A DNA stretch of 64,000 bases from Anodontia alba. Its lineage: Eukaryota; Mollusca; Bivalvia; Lucinida; Lucinidae. Positions 1 to 10,566 of the stretch are shown in pieces. Numbering within the stretch: position 1 is the stretch's first letter; each line of letters starts with the position of its first letter. The position numbers were made by a program, and so were the translations under genes. The stretch spans positions 73,852,953 through 73,916,952 of the forward strand of contig OZ024827.1 in NCBI GenBank assembly GCA_964016985.1, written 5' to 3'. The notes under the pieces were generated by a model. It made no database searches, was not told the DNA's origin, and worked only from the letters and a program-made list of their open reading frames with translations.

Positions 1-416
1 TCTTCAGTTTCATGTTTTAGCATTCTGTCACGGATAATACCTTTACAACTGTTTAGAGTTTTATGTTCCGTGACAGAGACATTAATGTTAAAGAATTTTG
101 TAATTTTCAAGAGATTATCAGTTTGAGATTTTCTGTTAGTTTCGACCAAAAGAGTTCCATTTTTTAATTTTTTTACATTTTTTGGAGTGCCTATAATTGA
201 TTCTATTTGCTTTTCTATAATGAAAGGTGACAGTGAAGTAATAGGTTTGTCCTCTTTACTCGAAATCACTAAAAATTTAGCGAAGTTCTCATTAGCTTTG
301 AATGTAAATGTAGTCGGTTGCGTGTCGTCCTCCGAAGAGTCGAACGCCAGAAATCGTTTTCGAGATGCCATGGTGATGAAATTTTTGATTCGATAGCTAT
401 GCGCCCCACCCTCCAT
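1..416 (-). CDS. ORF1 (gag-like RNA-binding protein) of copy A, N-terminal part
   Basis: About 138 N-terminal residues of ORF1 run from 416 down to the window edge with no break. They match ORF1 of copy B (4059-5351) almost base for base. The zinc-knuckle region is outside the window. A second in-frame ATG 45 bases downstream has a stronger Kozak context (ACCATGG) and could be the true start. In this family ORF1 coats the RNA and chaperones target-primed reverse transcription. Whether the full reading frame is intact cannot be judged here. Confidence 0.85.
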   Translation of the reverse strand, partial: MEGGAHSYRIKNFITMASRKRFLAFDSSEDDTQPTTFTFKANENFAKFLVISSKEDKPITSLSPFIIEKQIESIIGTPKNVKKLKNGTLLVETNRKSQTDNLLKITKFFNINVSVTEHKTLNSCKGIIRDRMLKHETE

Positions 417-1689
417 GGAGCCCTACAAGGGGACGTTTAACAGAAATGGATCTCCTATTTCTAACGTCAAGGCTACATTGCTATTATACTCGGTGTCAAG
501 ATCAGAGTCTTCAGCTCGGCCTCATGCTTAGATGATTTCCCACCTATTCATCTAAATTTCCATAGAAAAATTTATGAACAGTTGAGTTCATCCCCCTATC
601 CACAGCCTCCACTCACAGAGGTTTCCGCCAAAGCCCCAATACAAGCCCACCAATTGACCCTTCAGCCGCCGCCCATTGAAACTCACTTAAAGTTAGAGGA
701 ACATGAGAAAAATAAGCCCGGTTTGGTACCATAAAGATACGTATGAAAGAGAGAAAGAAGCTAAGAACAAGTTGTGCGCTTCTAGAGCTTGGCACGACTG
801 AGCCGATTGATCCAGGCCGGATCTAACCCAGACCGCTCTTCTATCTGAAATAAGGGCCAAAATGATGTGTTGAAAAGCTGGAGATCCCTGGGCTTTCCTC
901 AATCATCAGGTTCCCCTCTCCCAGCATACGAGACGCCACCCACGGCAAACAGGTGGTTCCTGTTTTAATAGGGGATTACACCCTATCCACTACAGAAGGA
1001 AAGTGATCTGTAGATTTTATTCCCTACAGACAAGGGAGGCCGAAAACGTCTGGGAAATTGAAAGGTTATTTTTAATATAAATTAGGAGATCCATATTTAA
1101 AATAAACAGTTTATTAAAAGAAGGATTCATTTTGGATTCATTTTTTTTTAGGAAGAGTCAAACAAATAAGCTGTGTTAGATGATATGTAGCTTTCAAATG
1201 ATATGTAGCTTTCATACCTTGAAAAACGTTTAGTTTTTTTATCTAACAATCATAAATGCATCTTACTTTTTAATGTGGAGAATGCTAGAGTTCGGAAAAA
1301 TGACACAAACACAAGACAAACACATATGTTAAATACAGATGAGGTTATAATCTTCGTCCCATGTGCGACCCACGGGCACATAATGATACACAAACAAATG
1401 AAGCATGTTAGTAACATGAGATAGGAAAGGTTTAAAAGGATAGATCTCGCGAAATTTGTTTTTTCCAATTTAAGATGCATTTCAATAAATGAATTTTATA
1501 TTCTGGAATTATACCGGTTGAACGGACGGTTGCTCTGTTATGTTAGGGGTTTTACCCAACTGCCACAGAAGCGGAAGGCAGCCACCTATTTCGAGGGCCC
1601 GGGTGGTCACGGGCGGCCTCTTTTAGCCGGCTCGTACGTCACGCAGAGGGTACGTCTGGCCTATTCTAAGCCCGGGACCAGCACGGGAC
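1..1689 (-). mobile_element. Non-LTR retrotransposon copy A, 5' part
   Basis: This is the 5' end of a minus-strand copy of the window's main LINE family; the rest lies beyond the left edge. Its first bases (complement of 1682-1689) are the GTCCCGTG start shared by all full-length copies. About 1.27 kb of 5' UTR and the start of ORF1 follow. The element begins inside ORF2 of copy B, so A inserted into B in the same orientation. The second flank is outside the window, so a target duplication cannot be tested. Confidence 0.93.
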
Positions 1690-4025
1690 CCTCCCCAGTC
1701 GGAACTGGAGAGAACTTTAAGAATATCAAGAGCTTTTAAACATTTAGCTTTTAAAGCTTTGATGTGTGGTATAAAAGATAATTTGTTATCGAACAAAAGA
1801 CCCAGGAATTTTGCTTCACTGACGACTGGAATTGGACTACCGTATATGGTGAGATGAGGATCTAAATGTAGCTGACGTATCTGACAAAAATGAACGCATT
1901 GAGTTTTTGTTTTTGAAAATTTGAAACCATTTTCTGTTGCCCAATCTTCTATATTGTTTAAACATCGTTGTAGTTTGAATTCAATGGTTTCCATATTTTT
2001 CGATCTAATAAATATTCCAAAATCGTCAACAAAAAGTGAACAATCAAGGTCTTTCACACATTTAACAATATCGTTAATTTTAATGCCAAACAAGGTAGGT
2101 GATAAAATGCTTCCCTGTGGTACACCTTGTTCTTGTTTAAATATGTCCGATAACGTATTACCTATTCGAACATTAAATGTTCGATCTGATAAAAAATTTT
2201 GAATAAAAAGTGGTAATCGGCCTTTAAGGCCTAAGTTATGTAAATCTTTCATGATGCCATGTTTCCATGTAGTATCGTAAGCTTTTTCAAGATCAAAAAA
2301 TACAGCTACGACATGTTCTTTTTTAATAAAGGCATCACGAATAAAGGATTCCAAACGAATCAAATGATCGTTTGTACAGTTATTTTTTCTGAATCCAGCT
2401 TGATATTTTGTTATTAGCTGGTTTGATTCCAAGAACCAAACCAGTCTATCATTAATCATTCTCTCCATTGTTTTACACAAACAACTTGTCAAAGCAATAG
2501 GTCTGTAGTTAGTAGCTTCAGTATGATCTTTATTTGGTTTTGGTATAGGTATAATCGTTGCTTTACTCCAGTCTTTTGGAAATTTTCCAGTGATCCAAAT
2601 ATCATTTAAAATATTTAATAAAGTTTTTAAAGCGTTATCGGGTAAATGTTTAAGAATTTGATAATGAATGTCATCAGGACCAGCAGCTGTATCGTGAGAT
2701 TTATGAAGAGCATCTAATAATTCTGAAGCTGTGAATGGTACATTATATTTTTCATGATTTAGTGACGTAAAATTTAGATGCTCTTTCTCTCGTTCCTGTT
2801 TTATGTTTTGAAAGGTTTCGGAATAGTTTGCACTAGAAGAGTTTTTCTGAAAATTCTCTCCTAGTGCATTGGAAATATCTTTAGTCGTTGAGCATATATT
2901 TCCATTTGATTTAATATGGACATGTTTGTTATTTTTATTTTTGCCAGTAATTTTTCGAATCATGTCCCATATTTTCTTTGCTGGAGTTCTAGAATTAAGT
3001 TTGGAGACGTATTGCTGCCAAGATGTTCTTTTAGCCGTTTTTATTGTCTTGCGAGCTTTAGCTCGCATTTGTTTGGCATGGATTAGATTTTCTTTTGTTG
3101 GCTGCCTATTGAACTTTCGTAAGGCAGATTTTCTTTTATTTATTGAATTTTTAACATCTTTATTAAACCAAGGTCTATTTCTTTTTGAACGTGTCGAGGA
3201 CTTTGGAATACATTTTTCGGCTACATGAATTAATGTATCAGTAAAAGCTTGTATATCATCTGCTGTTTTAAACATTTCAGGATTTAATTTTTCATTACAT
3301 AGCTCTATAAAATTCTCCCAGTTTGCTTTATTGAAATTCCATCGGGAATGATGGTCTTCATTTGTCGATTCAATTTCTTCAATTTTAATTGGAAAATGAT
3401 CGCTCCCATGAAGGTCATCTAAAACTGACCAATCAAAATCTAAGTAAATATTTGGAGAGCATATAGACAAATCTAAAGCAAAATAATTTCTTGTAGGAGA
3501 ATGAAGATAAGTTGGTTGTTTATCGTTAAATAAACATAGATCATTTTCTGCAATAAAATTTTCTATTATTTCTCCTTTGTCATTTGTATCCAGACAACCC
3601 CATAGTTTGCTGTGACTATTAAAGTCACCTAATAATAAATAAGGACGAGGTAACTGGTTTATAAGATTTTCTAAATCGTGTTTAGAAAATTTACAGTGTG
3701 GAGGGAGATATAGAGAACAAATTGTTATGGATTTAGACAGAGTGACATTTACAGCAACAGCTTGTAAATTACTATTTATATCTATCTGTCTATGAGGAAC
3801 ATTTGATTTTACAAGGATAGATGAGCCTCCTGAGGCTTTCTGATTTTCAGTTGCGATATGATTATATAAACTATAATTTTTAAAATTAATATTATCTGTA
3901 TTTTTTAAAAAGGTTTCCTGGAGACAAAAGACAGTCGGAGAAAGTAGTGTTGTTAAAATTAAAATTTCGTTATAATTTGCTTTTAGTCCTCGACAGTTCC
4001 ACTGAATAATTGATTTTTTATCCAT
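1690..4025 (-). pseudogene. ORF2 (endonuclease-reverse transcriptase) of copy B, 3'-interrupted
   Basis: ORF2 starts at 4025 and stays open for about 779 native residues, to the SSDWGG segment at 1690. The frame then runs into the antisense of copy A's 5' UTR region and ends at 1623. It keeps the APE endonuclease (QWNCRG near residue 8, catalytic E in QET near 37, GDFNSH near 133, SDHFPI near 208) and the RT palm (FFDLEKAYD, GVPQGS, FVDD). The connection, RNase H and terminal Cys/His motif are cut off by the insertion of A. It would not support full retrotransposition. Confidence 0.9.
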
Positions 4026-4058
4026 GATAAATGGAGAGATGATTTGAAGATAAGGAAC

Positions 4059-5351
4059 TTAATCCTTTTGTTTTCTCTGAGACTGCGAGAACATGGAGGA
4101 GTCAGTCTCTAACTCCATGGTCTCAAGGGAATCGAACCGATTGACCAACTTGATCGGATCGGCCGACGCCCCTTTACTATATGGATTTGGTGCTTTATCT
4201 TTATCTTTTTCTTTTCCATTTTTTTCTTTCTGGTCAGCTGTCCTGGACCTGGATCTCTGTTGTGATCCACTTGTTTTAGTCGGCTGTGTTTGTGAACTGT
4301 TTTGAGATTTTGTTGGTGGTCTAGACTGATGAGTAGATGTGGGTTTAGGTTTAGGTTTTACAGTAGGAGTAATAACTTTTGAATTTGCTTTGATGACAGA
4401 ATCTTTTTCGTTAAACTGGGTAGAACTTTCTTTGGTTTCAGGTTTAGTGTTTAGGGATTGAACAACTTTTGCAAAGGTGATTTCAGGTTGATTTTCTTGA
4501 ATCTTTTTGGCTTCCAAATAAGTGATTTTTTGTGTAACTTTGATTTTCATGATTTCTTTCTCTTTTTTCCAAATTTCACACTGATTTGATTTTGATTGAT
4601 GGTTTTTGTGACAGTTCACACACTTGGCTTCATTTTTACAAGCATTTGTTGAGTGATCAAAGTCACCCATACCACATTTTTCACATACTGATCCAGGTAA
4701 TTCAGGACAGCCGTTTTCATGATGTCCAAACCTCTGACAGTTGAAACACCGCAGAGGATTTGGAATGTAGACTTCAACCGGTATAATTCGGTAAAAGATT
4801 TTTAGTGATTTCGGTAAAGTTGTGGTGTTGAAAGTTAGTAAAAGAGTATTTGTTTCTATAAAGTTTCCATCTTTTTTAATTTTAAAACGTTTGCAAGCTG
4901 TTACTCCTTGTGTGTTAAGATATTCTGTGATATTTTCTTCAGTTTCATGTTTTAGCATCCTGTCACGGATAATACCTTTGCAACTATTGAGTGTTTTATG
5001 TTCCGTGACAGAGACATTAATGTTAAAGAATTTTGTAATTTTCAAGAGATTATCAGTTTGAGATTTTCTGTTAGTTTCGACCAAAAGAGTTCCATTTTTT
5101 AATTTTTTTACATTTTTTGGAGTGCCTATAATTGATTCTATTTGCTTTTCTATAATGAAAGGTGACAGTGAAGTAATAGGTTTGTCCTCTTTACTCGAAA
5201 TCACTAAAAATTTAGCGAAGTTCTCATTAGCTTTGAATGTAAATGTAGTCGGTTGCGTGTCGTCCTCCGAAGAGTCGAACGCCAGAAATCGTTTTCGAGA
5301 TGCCATGGTGATGAAATTTTTGATTCGATAGCTATGCGCCCCACCCTCCAT
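4059..5351 (-). CDS. ORF1 (zinc-knuckle nucleic-acid-binding protein) of copy B
   Basis: An intact 430-residue ORF lies 33 bases upstream of ORF2. The N-terminal half (to about residue 195) is predicted globular. Three tandem zinc knuckles then follow: a classic CX2CX4HX4C (CFNCQRFGHHENGC), a CX2CX6HX4C and a CX2CX3HX6C. The C-terminal 150 residues are low complexity, rich in K, S, T, Q and P (KPKPKP, then RSRSR, then KEKDKDK). This layout is typical of I-superfamily ORF1 proteins, which bind the element RNA and act as chaperones. This copy carries ELPGS and GDFDHS where copies D, E and F have EAPGS and GEFDHP, a mark of sub-lineages. Confidence 0.92.
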   Translation of the reverse strand: MEGGAHSYRIKNFITMASRKRFLAFDSSEDDTQPTTFTFKANENFAKFLVISSKEDKPITSLSPFIIEKQIESIIGTPKNVKKLKNGTLLVETNRKSQTDNLLKITKFFNINVSVTEHKTLNSCKGIIRDRMLKHETEENITEYLNTQGVTACKRFKIKKDGNFIETNTLLLTFNTTTLPKSLKIFYRIIPVEVYIPNPLRCFNCQRFGHHENGCPELPGSVCEKCGMGDFDHSTNACKNEAKCVNCHKNHQSKSNQCEIWKKEKEIMKIKVTQKITYLEAKKIQENQPEITFAKVVQSLNTKPETKESSTQFNEKDSVIKANSKVITPTVKPKPKPTSTHQSRPPTKSQNSSQTQPTKTSGSQQRSRSRTADQKEKNGKEKDKDKAPNPYSKGASADPIKLVNRFDSLETMELETDSSMFSQSQRKQKD

Positions 5352-6618
5352 GGAGCCCTACAAGGGGACGTTTAACAGAAATGGATCTCCTATTTCTAAC
5401 GTCAAGGCTACATTGCTATTATACTCGGTGTCAAGATCAGAGTCTTCAGCTCGGCCTCATGCTTAGATGATTTCCCACCTATTCATCTAAATTTCCATAG
5501 AAAAATTTATGAACAGTTGAGTTCATCCCCCTATCCACAGCCTCCACTCACAGAGGTTTCCGCCAAAGCCCCAATACAAGCCCACCAATTGACCCTTCAG
5601 CCGCCGCCCATTGAAACTCACTTAAAGTTAGAGGAACATGAGAAAAATAAGCCCGGTTTGGTACCATAAAGATACGTATGAAAGAGAGAAAGAAGCTAAG
5701 AACAAGTTGTGCGCTTCTAGAGCTTGGCACGACTGAGCCGATTGATCCAGGCCGGATCTAACCCAGACCGCTCTTCTATCTGAAATAAGGGCCAAAATGA
5801 TGTGTTGAAAAGCTGGAGATCCCTGGGCTTTCCTCAATCATCAGGTTCCCCTCTCCCAGCATACGAGACGCCACCCACGGCAAACAGGTGGTTCCTGTTT
5901 TAATAGGGGATTACACCCTATCCACTACAGAAGGAAAGTGATCTGTAGATTTTATTCCCTACAGACAAGGGAGGCCGAAAACGTCTGGGAAATTGAAAGG
6001 TTATTTTTGACATTAGGAGATCCATATTTAAAATAAACAGTTTATTAAAGAAAGAAGGATTCATTTTGGATTCATTTTTAAATAGAGTCAAACAAACAAG
6101 CTGTGTTAGATGATATGTAGCTTTCAAATGATATGTAGCTTTCATACCTTGAAAAACGTTTAATTTTTTTATCTAACAATAATAAATGCATCTTATTTTT
6201 AATGTGGAATATGCTAGAGTTCGGAAAAATGACACAAACACAAGACAAACACATATGTTAAATACAGATGAGGTTATAATCTTCGTCCAATGTGCGACCC
6301 ACGGGCACATAATGATACACAAACAAATGAAGCATGTTAGTAACATGAGATAGGAAAGGTTTAAAAGGATAGATCTCGCGAAATTTGTTTTTTCCAATTT
6401 AAGATGCATTTCAATAAATGAATTTTATATTCTGGAATTATACCGGTTGAACGGACGGTTGCTCTGTTATGTTAGGGGTTTTACCCAACTGCCACAGAAG
6501 CGGAAGGCAGCCACCTATTTCGAGGGCCCGGGTGGTCACGGGCGGCCTCTTTTAGCCGGCTCGTACGTCACGCAGAGGGTACGTCTGGCCTATTCTAAGC
6601 CCGGGACCAGCACGGGAC

Positions 6619-6714
6619 CAGCTCCAGTGGTGCCTTCGTCCTGTACGGCGAACACATTCGTATATAGTCCCGGGTTAGGATTGGTAACTTCGACGGAGCC
6701 ATCAGGATTGCAGG
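6619..6714 (-). pseudogene. Left ZP-domain gene, exon 2 (broken by copy B)
   Basis: Read on the minus strand, a TTTCAG acceptor is followed by 96 bases nearly identical to exon 2 of the right ZP gene (51583-51734). They encode CNPDGSVEVTNPNPG and onward to GTTGA. The exon stops at the exact 5' end of retrotransposon B. Continued in frame, translation enters the element and meets TAG within ten codons. The remaining 56 bases of the exon and all later exons are not in view. The gene is therefore almost certainly a pseudogene in this haplotype, unless the insertion is spliced around. Confidence 0.85.
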
Positions 6715-6800
6715 CTGAAACAGACACGGACATTTATATGTCAACGTACACAGCGTGCTGTGTGTTTGTGTCTGTAAGCGTGGGTGAAATGTGTGCACGA

Positions 6801-6845
6801 GTGTGTGTGTGTGTGTGTGTGTATGTGTGTGTATGTGCGTGCGTG
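6801..6845. repeat. (GT)n microsatellite in intron 1 of the left ZP gene
   Basis: This is a GT/GTAT/GC-rich dinucleotide run about 90 bases before the exon-2 acceptor of the minus-strand gene. The right gene has an equivalent CA/GC run at 51467-51545, also just before exon 2. The tract therefore predates the duplication. A G homopolymer follows at about 6909-6920. Confidence 0.85.
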
Positions 6846-7043
6846 CACGTTGAGTGAAAGAGCGAGTGAGCATGTAAGTGATCATTGTGTGTGTGTCGGG
6901 GTTTGGGTGGGGGGGGGGGGACGGAAGAGAGGGGCGAATGCGAGTCCGAGAATATATTTATTGTGATATCACCTGGGTATATTATATTCACATTCATTTG
7001 ACATTTTTAATTACTTTCAGTCTTGAGGAACAAAAGTTTAAAA

Positions 7044-7105
7044 CTGTAGATCCTGATGAGACGGCTCATAGTGAGCCGTGTCATCGGGATCTATACGGTT
7101 TGCCA
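7044..7105. repeat. Hairpin repeat (GATCC-TGATGAGACGGCTCA family)
   Basis: An almost perfect palindrome is centred on GACGGCTCATAGTGAGCCGT. Related hairpins or halves occur at about 8090-8118, 53573-53605, 55565-55590, 57975-58030 and 62138-62190, several followed by a TTTGCCAT-like end. It behaves like a short MITE family spread through both ZP genes. Confidence 0.6.
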
Positions 7106-7927
7106 TAAAGTGTTTGATTTCTCAATCAGACCCCATATTTGAAACAATGGTTTTGACCAGATTTGGAAATGAATATAGTTCACTTAAGTTGAAGGATGAA
7201 GTAGGTTTTGGGGACTGGATACATCGCAAGTTTTCCACAGGGATTTGAGACTTACCGATTTCCTCCACACGTACCCCCTTTAAGGAACAGAATCACAATT
7301 TGGCAGAGTTAACTCCCCTGCAGGTACTAACCATTTTCGTTAATGCTGAGCGAAAGGGAATAGGTAGCATTACTATAGTTATGTGAAGCGATAGAAAAAT
7401 ATATATATTCCTATAAGTGTATTCATTAAATTTTTTCAATATGAAATAAACTGAATAGGATTCATCGTCATAAAAATGAAACCCAGCGATTTTCATAAAC
7501 AAATTCAGACTATATCCAACATCAAGGCACCAAGCTCCCTGGCATTTTAGCTCTATCGACCTAACCACCCAGCGGGCATGAAACTTAACGTAGCATAAAC
7601 GTGGATGCTATGTCATACGTTAATCCGACATAACGTTGCGGGCCCACTGGACAGTATCAGAACAGCCGCAACTCTTTAACACGTACCTTTTGACATGCGA
7701 GCCCAGCAAAGATTCAGCATTTGAATAGTTTGATCGGAATGTTTACTGGGTGCATTTTGGATAGCCAAGGATGCAGTTTCTTTATGTAGGCAACAAATGA
7801 TCAGACTGCGCGGGAGAGCTGATTTAGATTCTTCGTTAGTCAAAAAAAGTAACGTTTTTACATAGCGACTCTGTCTAATATATATGCAATATTAAGTTGT
7901 TTTCTTTAATGACGCATAAAAACTTAC
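7106..7927. other. Intron 1 of the left ZP gene, remainder
   Basis: No coding region seen. Part of the stretch (about 7565-7790) aligns, inverted and with gaps, to intron 1 of the right ZP gene (about 50545-50790), as expected for a duplicated intron. Confidence 0.5.
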
Positions 7928-8000
7928 TGTGTACCAGGTCTGCAGCATACCCCAACTTGGCAACGGAAGCCAAAAGCACGATAAAGCAAAGGTACATCAT
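7928..8000 (-). CDS. Left ZP-domain gene, exon 1 (signal peptide)
   Basis: On the minus strand, TTTCAG is followed by AATGATG and an open frame that encodes MMYLCFIVLLASVAKLGYAA and then DLVH. It ends at a GTAAG donor one base into the next codon. The hydrophobic core followed by small residues is a classic secretory signal peptide, likely cleaved after an Ala near residue 19-20. It differs from the right paralogue (50375-50447) at only four of 24 residues and has the same length and splice phase, which supports real coding history. The exon looks sound, but the gene downstream is broken in exon 2. Confidence 0.8.
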
Positions 8001-8563
8001 TCTGAAATTATATATAGAGACAGGTTTATTTCTTACAGTTCTGCAGGCTGACACGCATATTTTTTCACGGATATTTTCGTAAGGAACCGTCATCATCAGG
8101 ATCTACACCCTTTGCCATTATGTTATTATTGATTTGACTGAAATCCACCCCATTCGCAACAATGATGTGTCCCACTTCCGATATGGAGGAGTCCATCTCA
8201 GAAACTGCAGGGTGAAAGGGTGAAGTAAGCAAGAATGGATAATATATAGTATTGCATACAAAGCAGTGTCGCACGTTATTAACAGCCGTGCATTAACCGG
8301 CAGAAAGCCGTTAATGTATTAACAAGGCAATTCACGCGCTGTTAATGTACGGCAGCACAATTTTCAATATGATCGTACCGGGGCTACAAATTTGCTGCTG
8401 TTACGCGATGTGTACTCCCCGGCCCTAGCAGGAGCATAGTCAGTGGAAATTTCGTTCGCGAGACATCGGTAAAAAGGCAAAACAAAATAATAACGAGAAA
8501 TGTAGCAAATGTTTTCAGTTTTTATGCATTAATAGCGATCAAAAATGGTTTTTAATATTCGAC

Positions 8564-8630
8564 AGGTCCCTTGGGAGGTGTTGAAAACCGCGGCCTCCGG
8601 CCTCGGTTTTCAACACCTCCCACGGGACCT
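8564..8630. repeat. 67-bp near-perfect GC-rich hairpin
   Basis: AGGTCCCTTGGGAGGTGTTG pairs with its complement ending in GGGACCT around a loop of GGCCTCCGGCC. Weaker pairing extends outward through AT-rich arms (AAAAACCAT / ATGGTTTTT). I see no other copy in the window. It could be a solo MITE or a structured RNA. Confidence 0.7.
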
Positions 8631-9271
8631 GGCGAAAGTTAATGCATGAAAAACCATGTTTAATCCCTATATGGACAGACTTCAAGACTTGGCTGGCAAT
8701 TAAATCTTTATAAAAGGACAGCAAGCGATCGTTTATAATCAGACATAGGCTGAATAGTTAGTTTCTCATGAGAAACTAGTTTTGAAATATAAAAAGTACA
8801 ACTTTCTGAAAAGCGATTAATGATTTATTTGAACAAATACGAATACTCCTGTTGCTTTCAGTTGAAAATCGAGTAAACGTCAATTTTATGTCCCATAAAT
8901 TTGTTAGCAATCTGGTAAGTGATCACACTTAGCTGGAATGTCTACGTCGATGGCTGTACTTGTATGCAATGATTTACTGTCGGTACCCGTTGTGCAAATG
9001 GCTGGATTACGCAACTTTATGAACCGTTTTAAATCTTGGTTTGCTTTTGGCAGTGTATCATCGTTAAAGTTAGTTGATGAAAAATTCATTACGTGTCGTT
9101 CTAAGACATTTGCTTATTATAACATAGCTGAAGCAAGGAAGATATGAACTACATTCGCTTTAGAAAGTTATAAATGAAAGCGTGTTGCGTTACTCAAGTC
9201 TCAAGTATACAATTATCAAATTTCAAGGCCATAATGGTTAAAACTTAATATGTTTTCGATTTAAAGCAGAC

Positions 9272-9534
9272 ACGAAAACACGTCTATATAGTTTTGATCC
9301 CCTTTAATCCTACTATTATATAGGAAAACTGGGGTTTACAGGGGTATACCAATTCTCTTATTTCTGCTTATAAACAGATTGTGGGTACTCGCTAGAACCG
9401 CCTGATCAATGCGGTTCTAACAAGTACCCACAACCTGATGTTTTGATCAGAAACATGAAAACTACCAGGATTTACCTGAAAGTTCTCATTTTTTGGTGGT
9501 AAAATTCAATATATTTGAATAGGCGTGTTTTCGT
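9272..9534. mobile_element. MITE with ACGAAAACAC terminal inverted repeats and central hairpin
   Basis: The element has inverted ends (ACGAAAACACGTCTAT and AATAGGCGTGTTTTCGT) and a central palindrome (GTGGGTACTCGCTAGAACCG and complement). Related copies lie near 51790-52035, 56520-56780, 57178-57490 and a centre-deleted one at 60755-60905. No transposase is present, so it is non-autonomous. Confidence 0.7.
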
Positions 9535-10325
9535 AATGATTCGTAAAAACCCATTTCATATACTCAAGGTTGAAAAGGTTAAATGCAGCTCATAGCAAGA
9601 ATCATGTTGACGTTTGGAGAACAGTCATGATTTGATTTTTTGCATGATGTTGACACTCTTTGAAAGTGGACCATGTGATCGGTTCGATTGATGTGCGACT
9701 GTACGAAAACAACGTTGTATATAATATGTTTCGGTTGAAAGGTTTTGTTCAAATTTTAATACAGTGGAAATACAGTGCAAAGAGTTCACGTTAAAAAGGG
9801 GTAGGTCATAGATCTGAGTGTTAAGGACATCTTTTGGTTAAAATAATAAATACGAAAATAGTCGTAGTGTGATGAGCCTGCGGATATTCGCTTTCAGAGC
9901 AGAATATTTGCTTAGAGCGTTTAGGATAGTCAAGAATGCAACTTAACTTCATGCGGACAACGAAGAGTCCGCTGTGAGTAAACTGATGCGGAGGCCGTTT
10001 TGAGCCGTGATTAATATTTATGAAAGGTATGTTTTCTCATGTGGTTCATATATAATGTTTTCTCATGTGGTTCATATATAATGCATAAATACTCTTTAAC
10101 TCAAATGTCATCATATCAAATCAATGGACATCGTATATCACAATTATACTCTGATAATCCTGAAATAAAATGTCGCTTCAGCTTCGATGCCATGACAATG
10201 CATGACGTTGTGGCGACGATTTATAATAAACGCCATGTGCCCGCATTGAAAAACGTGCAATAACACATACAGACAGATGGCCATGGATTACAAATCATGC
10301 AGAAAGTATATATAAAAACACCTAC

Positions 10326-10381
10326 CTTGTTCGACTTTGTGTGGAAAAGTGGCCCAAAGTTCCATTCAGGACGCTTTTATA
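10326..10381 (-). promoter_or_regulatory. Putative promoter and 5' non-coding exon of the left ZP gene
   Basis: On the minus strand there is a TATAAAAG box (10381-10374), then about 48 bases ending in CAAG followed by GTAGGT, a good splice donor at 10325. Box, spacer and donor are nearly identical in the right arm (21305-21366) and sit upstream of both signal-peptide exons in the right orientation. Both of those exons begin at a TTTCAG acceptor immediately before their ATG. I infer a short first exon of about 25 bases. Transcript data would be needed to prove it. Confidence 0.45.
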
Positions 10382-10566
10382 GAAAACCAGCGCCTTCTGC
10401 ATATGTTGCACGACTGTTTCATTTATGATCCTGTAAACCGAGATACCTGGACGGGAATTACGTAAACGGTAGTTTATACTGACATATAAGTAAGAAGTAT
10501 ATTTTTTCCTCATCAAAATGCGGAGTGCTGCCTATGTTTTGGTGGTAAAGGGCATATTTCTGACCA

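Larger units (their letters stand above)
1690..6618 (-). mobile_element. Non-LTR retrotransposon copy B, interrupted by copy A
   Basis: On the minus strand the copy runs from its 5' end at 6618 through the 5' UTR, a complete ORF1 and the first two thirds of ORF2. It then meets the 5' end of copy A at 1690/1689. The 5' end sits inside exon 2 of the left ZP-domain gene, in the same orientation as that gene. The 3' remainder of B is not in the window and would be expected left of copy A if A is a simple nested insertion. Confidence 0.93.
8001..10214. other. Non-coding stretch between left exon 1 and the left promoter region
   Basis: No gene seen apart from the hairpin and MITE listed separately. 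The part near 8100-8164 aligns inverted with 50181-50250, just outside the retrotransposon pile-up of the right arm. A short direct duplication (TTCTCATGTGGTTCATATAT) occurs at about 10030-10080. Confidence 0.5.

Noticed and set aside
1..6618. LTR retrotransposon or endogenous retrovirus
   Set aside because: There are no long terminal repeats, protease or integrase. The enzyme order APE endonuclease, RT, RNase H with a simple-repeat tail is that of a non-LTR element.
6447..6857. 136-codon open frame on the plus strand
   Set aside because: It is the antisense of the GC-rich 5' end of copy B, plus antisense of ZP exon 2 and a GT microsatellite. No protein is supported. The same antisense frame at 1518, 24667, 31845 and 39204 is likewise a shadow.
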